Shown here: positions 1 to 4,454 of the stretch, in pieces | Layout: each line of letters begins with the position of its first letter | How positions within the stretch are numbered: position 1 is the stretch's first letter | Assembly: GCA_003499925.1 (NCBI GenBank) | Contig: DNRQ01000083.1 | Location: 2,518 to 9,633, forward strand | Direction of reading: 5' to 3' | DNA: 7,116 bases | From: Geobacter sp. | GTDB lineage: Bacteria; Desulfobacterota; Desulfuromonadia; Geobacterales; Geobacteraceae | Made by a program: the position numbers and the translations under genes | The notes under the pieces: model-generated | What the model was told of the DNA's origin: nothing | The model's input: the letters and a program-made list of their open reading frames with translations, nothing else | The model's database searches: none

Positions 1-18
1 AAGGGGGAGGAGCCTTAA

Positions 19-43
19 AATCCCCTCCCTTTCAAGGGGAGGG
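19..43 (-). terminator. Possible intrinsic terminator of icmF
   Basis: Read on the minus strand, a GC-rich 7-bp stem (CCCTCCC/GGGAGGG) is followed after two to three bases by a run of only four T residues. It lies about 85 bases after the icmF stop codon, in the right orientation to end that transcript. The short T run and the overlap with a dispersed repeat make termination uncertain; the hairpin may instead be a repeat that also acts as an mRNA 3'-end stabiliser. Confidence 0.35.
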
Positions 44-61
44 TTAGGGTGGGGATGGGGG
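20..61. repeat. REP-like hairpin unit with G-rich tail
   Basis: A C-rich arm (CCCTCCC, 23-29) can pair with a G-rich arm (GGGAGGG, 37-43) across a 7-base loop. A G-rich tail follows (TTAGGGTGGGG, 44-54, then GGGGG at 57-61). The same design of short palindrome plus a tail of the form YTAGGGWGGGG recurs on the opposite strand at 3459-3431 and, more loosely, at 4205-4312. I infer a dispersed intergenic repeat family of the REP type. The unit lies just beyond the 3' end of icmF. The tail also gives four or more G-runs of at least three, so plus-strand quadruplex formation is possible. Confidence 0.55.
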
Positions 62-87
62 CAAGGTGGTAATGTGACAAAGTAGAA

Positions 88-124
88 CTAGCCCCTAGCC
101 CCTAGCCCCTAGCCCCTAGCCCCC
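88..124 (-). repeat. Five-copy heptamer tract, GGGGCTA on the transcript strand
   Basis: Five perfect tandem copies of CTAGCCC on the plus strand (88-122) plus two further C residues. On the minus strand, which is the icmF sense strand, this reads as five G-runs of four or five bases separated by CTA loops. It begins about three bases after the icmF stop codon, so it would lie in the 3' untranslated part of the mRNA. The spacing fits the standard rule for an intramolecular G-quadruplex. Copy number may vary by slippage. Confidence 0.85.
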
Positions 125-127
125 GAT

Positions 128-3100
128 TCACACCATCTTCCGGTACTCTCCGCCCACTTCCATGAGCGTCCTGGAGATCTGCCCCAGGGTCGCGTGCCGG
201 ACGGTCTCCAGCAGTTCGCCGAAGACGTTGCCGTCCTTGAGCGCTACCTGCTTGAGCCGCTCCAGATAGATCGGGGCGTCCTCGCGGTGGCGCTCCTTGA
301 AACCGCGCACCCGGCTCAGTTGCCGCTCCCAGTCCGCCGGATCGGGACGCACCACTTCGGCTACGGCGGGGTACTTCTCCTTGTGCCCGTCGGGCAACTC
401 GAAGCTGTTGTACCCTATGATCCTTCGCCGCGGCGGATCGGGGTGCTCGGGGGTCGCCCGCCGCCGCTCGCGCTCGTATTTGGTGCTGTTCTCCGCTATG
501 CAGCGCCTCTGGTACCCAAGCTCGGTGGCGGGCCCCACGCCTCCCAACTGGTCCAGCCGGTCGAACTCTTCGAGCACCTGCGCCTGTACCTGTTTTACCA
601 GGGCGCGGAAGGCGTAGGAGCCGGAGAGCAGGTTCTGGATCACGAACCCCTCGGCCTCCTCGCGCAGATAATTCGCTACCATGGACGCCTGGCGCACCCA
701 CTTCTCGGCCGGGGTGGTCATCGGCTCGTCGGCGGAATCGACGTGCAGCGAGTTGGAGTTGGCCAGAAGTCCCACGAAGGCGTGGTAGGTGAGGCGCACG
801 GGGTTCAGGGTGTCCCACTCCTCGGCCTGCAGGGCCCGCCCCGAGGTCTGGGTGTGGAACTTGAACTTCTGCGAGCGCTCGTTGGCGCCGTAGACGTCGC
901 GCAGGGCGATGGCCCAGATCTTCCGGCAGACGGCGCCGTAGGCAAGCCACTCGGCCTCATGGGAGACCTTGAAGAAGAAGGAGAGGCTGGGGGCGAATAC
1001 GTCCACCGCCATGCCGCGGGCCAGGAAGTTCTCCACGTAGGTGAAGCCGTTGGAGAGGGTGAAGGCGAGTTCCTGGACCGGGCTGGCACCCGCCTCGCCG
1101 ATGTGATAGCCGGAGATGCTGAGCGAATAGAACTTCTCGACACCGTTTTCGATGAACCACTGCTGCACGTCGCCCAGAAGCTTGATGGCGAAGTCGGGCT
1201 GGAACAGGTTCTCGTTCTGGGCCTGGATCTCCTTGAGCACGTCTGCCTGCACGGTGCCGCGCAGGTTCTTCAGGGTCTGCCGGCGCAACTCCTCGCGCTC
1301 GCCTTGGGAGAGCGGGGCGCCACGCTCCCTTTCGGCACGCTCCAGCTCGATCTCGATGGCCGCGACGAAATACATGGCGAGGATGGTGGGCGCCGGGCCG
1401 TTGATGGTCATCGAGGTGCTGATGTCGGGAATCCGGAAACCGTCCAGGACCAGCTTCATGTCCTCCCAGGTGTCGATGGCCACGCCCCCTTCGCCGATCT
1501 TTCCGATGCTCCCCGGGTCCTCGTCGCTGTCCGCCCCGTACAGGGTGATGCCGTCGAAGGCGATGGAGAGCCGCGGCTTGGCGACGCCGCGGGCCAGCAG
1601 GTGCAGGCGCCGGTTGGTCTCCTCGGGTCCGCGCAGACCGGCGAACTGCCGGGTGGTTTCCCCCGCCGAGATGGTGCGGTAGGGGTAGATGCCGGTGACA
1701 AAGGGAAATTCGCCGGGAAGTCCCTCTTCGAGCAGGAAGCGCAGCGACTCCTGGCGGTCCTCGGGATCGGGGAGCGCCACCCTCATCAGCTTCAGCCCGT
1801 TCGGGGTCTCGGCGCAGGGGTCGCTCCCCATGCTGCGGGCGGCTTCCCGGGAGATCTCCTGCCATTTCCGGGGCCACTGCCTCAAGAGCTCCGCGCAGGC
1901 GGGATCCAGGGTCTCCGTCTCCAGCGGATGTGACCGGACCTTTTGCAGTTCCCCCTCCACGAACAGGTCATAGCTGCGGACCTTGTCGGCGATCTGCGCC
2001 AGATAGGCGCGACGCCGGTGCGGCACCAAGGTGTTTTTCTTGGCGTAGCTGAAGATGTTGTCGGCGGCGGGAGCGGCCTCAGGGGGCGGCCACCCCAGGC
2101 TTTGACAGATGCTGGCGAACAGGCGGCGCGTGCCGGGATCGCGGGCGGCCTTCGAGGCGGTCGGCACCAGGGCATCCTGCTTCCCCAGTTCCGCGAGCAC
2201 CCCCCGCAGCTCGGCGTAGGCCGCCTCGGCCCCCTGCAGATCGACCTTGTTCAAGACGACGATCCCGGCGTCGCGCAGCAGTTGGTCCTTTTGCAGCTGC
2301 AGGGCGCTGCCGTACTCGCGTGTCTTGACATAGACCAGCAGGTCGGCCCTGAGCGCGCCCAGGTCGAGTCCGGTCTGACCCGCCCCCGGCGTCTCGACCA
2401 GCACCAGGTCGAACCCCGCCGCGCGGAATACCCCCAGCAGTTGGGGGAGGCGGGGAGAAAGCGGAGCGTAGGCGCTTCCGGTCGCCACGCTGCGCAGCCA
2501 GACGCGGTCATGGTAGATGGCGTTCATGCGCACCCGGTCCGCGAGAAAGGCGGTGGTAGAGCGGCCGGTGGCAAGGGATGGATCGTTGGCAAGGATGGCA
2601 ACCCTCTTGTCCGGGAAGCTCTCCAGGAACTGCCGGACCAGTTCGTCTATCAGGGTGCTCTTGCCGCTGCCGCCGTCGCCGGAGATGGCCACCACCTTGC
2701 CATCCCTTTTCCCCGGCCGTGGCGCCAGGGCATCGAGCAGGGCGTTACAGCTTTCGGCAGGCGCAGCCTCGGCCCAGGTCAGCAGCCGGCTCACCTCTAC
2801 CGGGTTGCCAAACCCTCCACTCCAGGCGGCAGGCTCCGGCGCGCCGGAGGAGTCGGCGGGCCGGGCCAGAATCCTTTCGGTGATGTCGAAGGCGATGGCG
2901 TCGAGCGCCCACCCCGGGCCGTATATCTTCTCCACCCCGGAATCTTCCAGCGTCAGCGCATCCTCAGTGAGTATGGTGCCGCCCCCGCCGCCGAACACCA
3001 GGGTGGCGCCCATCCCCTTTTCCTCCAGGCGCCTGACCAGGTGGGGGAAAAACTGGAGGTGGCCGCCGTTGTAGGAGCTGACCGCAACGGCGTCGGCCCC

Positions 3101-3271
3101 TTCCTGCAGCGCCGCCTCGGCGATCTTGTCGCCCGTCATGTTGAAACCGAGGTAGACGAGTTCGACTCCCCTCGCGCCGGACAAAAGCGCGCGGTTCAGG
3201 GCGAGCACCGAGGCGTCGTGCCCGTCAAAGGCGGCCACCGCGGTGAGAATTCTCAGAGCTCTTTCTTCCAT
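128..3271 (-). CDS. icmF: Fused acyl-CoA mutase/GTPase (isobutyryl-CoA mutase IcmF type)
   Basis: Adenosylcobalamin-dependent carbon-skeleton mutase with its GTPase chaperone fused in; family members interconvert isobutyryl-CoA and butyryl-CoA, sometimes isovaleryl- and pivalyl-CoA, in the cytoplasm. Numbering is from the chosen 1047-residue start. An N-terminal B12-binding domain (about 7-140) has DGHDAS at 16-21, whose His18 should be the lower cobalt ligand, plus SSYNGGH at 65-71 and a GGGGG turn at 94-98. A MeaB-like G domain (about 190-400) has P-loop GDGGSGKST at 198-206, ETPGAGQ at 293-299 and NKVD at 341-344. The mutase domain fills about 515-1047 (SISGYH at 718-723). At the two substrate-selecting positions it has Phe543 (RQFAG) and Gln685 (QAQN), as in IcmF, not the Tyr/Arg of methylmalonyl-CoA mutase. 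Length is near the family's roughly 1,080. I chose ATG 3271 because AAAGGA lies 10 bases upstream; ATG 3277 and ATG 3298 are in-frame alternatives. Parts of the G domain differ from well-known IcmFs, so the exact substrate is open. Confidence 0.93.
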   Translation of the reverse strand: MEERALRILTAVAAFDGHDASVLALNRALLSGARGVELVYLGFNMTGDKIAEAALQEGADAVAVSSYNGGHLQFFPHLVRRLEEKGMGATLVFGGGGGTILTEDALTLEDSGVEKIYGPGWALDAIAFDITERILARPADSSGAPEPAAWSGGFGNPVEVSRLLTWAEAAPAESCNALLDALAPRPGKRDGKVVAISGDGGSGKSTLIDELVRQFLESFPDKRVAILANDPSLATGRSTTAFLADRVRMNAIYHDRVWLRSVATGSAYAPLSPRLPQLLGVFRAAGFDLVLVETPGAGQTGLDLGALRADLLVYVKTREYGSALQLQKDQLLRDAGIVVLNKVDLQGAEAAYAELRGVLAELGKQDALVPTASKAARDPGTRRLFASICQSLGWPPPEAAPAADNIFSYAKKNTLVPHRRRAYLAQIADKVRSYDLFVEGELQKVRSHPLETETLDPACAELLRQWPRKWQEISREAARSMGSDPCAETPNGLKLMRVALPDPEDRQESLRFLLEEGLPGEFPFVTGIYPYRTISAGETTRQFAGLRGPEETNRRLHLLARGVAKPRLSIAFDGITLYGADSDEDPGSIGKIGEGGVAIDTWEDMKLVLDGFRIPDISTSMTINGPAPTILAMYFVAAIEIELERAERERGAPLSQGEREELRRQTLKNLRGTVQADVLKEIQAQNENLFQPDFAIKLLGDVQQWFIENGVEKFYSLSISGYHIGEAGASPVQELAFTLSNGFTYVENFLARGMAVDVFAPSLSFFFKVSHEAEWLAYGAVCRKIWAIALRDVYGANERSQKFKFHTQTSGRALQAEEWDTLNPVRLTYHAFVGLLANSNSLHVDSADEPMTTPAEKWVRQASMVANYLREEAEGFVIQNLLSGSYAFRALVKQVQAQVLEEFDRLDQLGGVGPATELGYQRRCIAENSTKYERERRRATPEHPDPPRRRIIGYNSFELPDGHKEKYPAVAEVVRPDPADWERQLSRVRGFKERHREDAPIYLERLKQVALKDGNVFGELLETVRHATLGQISRTLMEVGGEYRKMV

Positions 3272-3281
3272 GGTCATCCTG

Positions 3282-3287
3282 TCCTTT
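3282..3287 (-). promoter_or_regulatory. Ribosome binding site of icmF
   Basis: AAAGGA on the minus strand, 10 bases before ATG 3271 and only 4 before ATG 3277. A second AGGA partly overlaps ATG 3277 and sits 5 bases before ATG 3271. Nothing similar precedes ATG 3298. The spacing favours 3271, with 3277 second. Confidence 0.55.
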
Positions 3288-3362
3288 CCTGTTGGCATCC
3301 AACTTCGCGTTGCTGCGCTTCCTCGGAGACCAAATATCCATCTTCGTCAGGCTCCTGCTCAC

Positions 3363-3468
3363 TCTCCTCCCTCCGGAGGGGGGAGGCCGGGAGGGGGGAA
3401 GGCTCTGGCTTCTCTGAAGAACCGGTCGAGTTCCCCCTCCCTAGCCCTCCCCCTCCGGGGGCGGGGAT
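3363..3468. repeat. Long G/C-tract inverted repeat (BIME-like pair)
   Basis: Two arms, 3363-3400 and 3431-3468, are imperfect reverse complements (roughly four in five positions match by eye) around a 30-base loop. Each arm is itself a small palindrome (CTCCGGAG core at 3371-3378; CCTCCGGGGG at 3452-3461) with a G-rich tail, so the block looks like two REP-type units head to head. It fills most of the gap between the gamma-CA stop and icmF. No T run follows it on the minus strand, so it is not a classical intrinsic terminator. In a joint transcript it would form a very stable hairpin. Confidence 0.65.
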
Positions 3469-3510
3469 GTGGACTTGGCAGGGGAGGGAGGTACTTCACC
3501 TGGATCAGCG

Positions 3511-4035
3511 TTAATCTGATATCTTCTTGAATCCCGCTGGGTAGCGCACGCTGGCAAGCTCGGCGTACTTGTTCTTGTAATAGAGCCACTCCTGTTTCTG
3601 CTCTTCGCTTACCTCGCCCACCACCCGGGCCGGAATACCGACCGCGACCGCGCCGTCCGGGATGTTGCCCCGCACCACCGCCCCCTCTCCGATGATGGCC
3701 CAGTTGCCGACCACTGCGTAATCGGAGATGATGGCTCCCACCCCGATCACCGCATTGTCGCGGACCGTGCAGTTATGCAGGATCGAGCCGTGTCCCAGCT
3801 GCACGTTGTCCCCCACCACGGTGCGGTCGCCGTCGCGGGCGTGGATCACCACATTTTCCTGCACCGAACTGCGGTTGCCGATCACGATGGTGCCGTAGTC
3901 GCCCCTGATGCGGGCGCCCACGCCGATGAAGCATTTCTCGCCGATGGTCACGTCCCCGATGACGTCTGCTGTTTCCGGGACGAAGGAGCCGGCTCCGATT
4001 GAGGGTCGCTTCCCTTCAAATTCGTATAGTGCCAT
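3511..4035 (-). CDS. Gamma-class carbonic anhydrase-like hexapeptide-repeat protein (CamH/PaaY type)
   Basis: A 174-residue cytoplasmic protein built mainly of left-handed beta-helix hexapeptide repeats (about 13-135) with a C-terminal helix (about 143-162). The three metal-ligand histidines are present as His65, His82 and His87, matching the spacing in gamma carbonic anhydrases, and Arg44, Asp46 and Gln59 match other active-site positions. The acidic loop carrying the proton-shuttle glutamate of archaeal Cam is absent, as in the CamH subgroup. Such proteins form trimers with metal sites between subunits. Known activities are CO2 hydration, and for the close relative PaaY, hydrolysis of CoA thioesters. 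The start has GAGGA (4047-4043) 7 bases upstream and a clear promoter before it. Length is normal for the family. Its neighbour icmF points to acyl-CoA metabolism, but which activity this protein has cannot be read from the sequence. Confidence 0.9.
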   Translation of the reverse strand: MALYEFEGKRPSIGAGSFVPETADVIGDVTIGEKCFIGVGARIRGDYGTIVIGNRSSVQENVVIHARDGDRTVVGDNVQLGHGSILHNCTVRDNAVIGVGAIISDYAVVGNWAIIGEGAVVRGNIPDGAVAVGIPARVVGEVSEEQKQEWLYYKNKYAELASVRYPAGFKKISD

Positions 4036-4102
4036 GTCGTTGTCCTCATAGCTGCCCGATTGAATCTTTTTACCAGTTGATCACTCGGCACGATGTCACC
4101 AA

Positions 4103-4131
4103 AGTATACTTACCACCTTTGCGGTTGTCTA
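4103..4131 (-). promoter_or_regulatory. Sigma70-type promoter for the gamma-CA gene
   Basis: On the minus strand TAGACA (4131-4126; five of six match TTGACA) is followed by a 17-base spacer and TATACT (4108-4103; five of six match TATAAT). Start of transcription would fall near 4096, giving a leader of about 60 bases before ATG 4035. The -10 lies in a perfect palindrome, AGTATACT (4103-4110). Confidence 0.65.
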
Positions 4132-4204
4132 ACGGCCTGGAGAAGAGAGCAGGAACAAAGCAGGATGAGAGCGATGGGAATAATCAGGATGTGCCGGTTG
4201 AAAG

Positions 4205-4312
4205 CCTCCCCCTTTGCAAAGGGTGATTGAGGGGGATTTCAACTCTGTTGCGAGCATGGGCGTTGTTGCAGCCCGGGCCAAATCCCCCCCCGCCCCCCTT
4301 TGCAAAGGGGGG
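4205..4312. repeat. BIME-like inverted repeat with TTTGCAAA palindromes
   Basis: Two arms, 4205-4239 and 4279-4312, are imperfect reverse complements around a 40-base centre. Each arm contains TTTGCAAA (4213-4220 and 4299-4306) flanked by C-runs and G-runs, then a G-rich stretch ending in GGATTT. The right-hand palindrome (4293-4312) is perfect over 20 bases. Small hairpins are possible in the centre. No transposase or clear target-site duplication is seen, so a small non-autonomous mobile element is possible but not shown. Confidence 0.65.
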
Positions 4313-4454
4313 AGACAGGCAGGCATCCCCTTAACTTAACGGCAGTGCCCTCCGGGGGAGGGGACCATTAGCGTCGGGTCAAACTATTGCTGTAACTTTC
4401 TCAGCATCGGCTCACTCCGCTTTTGCGCTTCGTCCAGGGTAACTGCTATGCCGC

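Larger units (their letters stand above)
4036..4454. other. Intergenic region between the NHL gene and the gamma-CA gene
   Basis: About 420 bases without a credible gene. From the gamma-CA side it holds the ribosome binding site (4043-4047), a promoter (4103-4131), a stretch of about 70 bases with no recognisable signal, a BIME-like inverted repeat (4205-4312), and a small hairpin CCCTCC/GGAGGG (4348-4362). I see nothing in 4370-4454. No hairpin followed by a T run is visible after the NHL gene, so its transcription end is not defined. Confidence 0.7.

Noticed and set aside
1..127. CRISPR array
   Set aside because: The repeats are 7-bp units with no spacers.
3278..3510. Cobalamin riboswitch before icmF
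   Set aside because: A B12 enzyme gene made this worth checking. CAGGAG-CCTG at 3358-3347 faintly recalls a B12 box, but no GCCACTG or full element is present.
194..3514. Two long plus-strand open frames (194-1933 and 1943-3514) opposite icmF
   Set aside because: They mirror the icmF codons, as expected in high-GC genes with G/C third positions. Their translations are low-complexity and match no family I know, while icmF has full domain and motif support.
3359..3589. Minus-strand 76-codon frame overlapping the end of gamma-CA
   Set aside because: Its proline- and arginine-rich sequence comes from the G/C-tract repeat and overlaps gamma-CA out of frame.
4205..4312. Complete insertion sequence
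   Set aside because: There is no transposase frame, and no target-site duplication is evident; only a short inverted repeat is supported.
4129..4326. Minus-strand 65-codon frame (MPACLPPLQRG) in the intergenic region
   Set aside because: Most of it is translation of the two inverted-repeat arms, a common source of false small genes.
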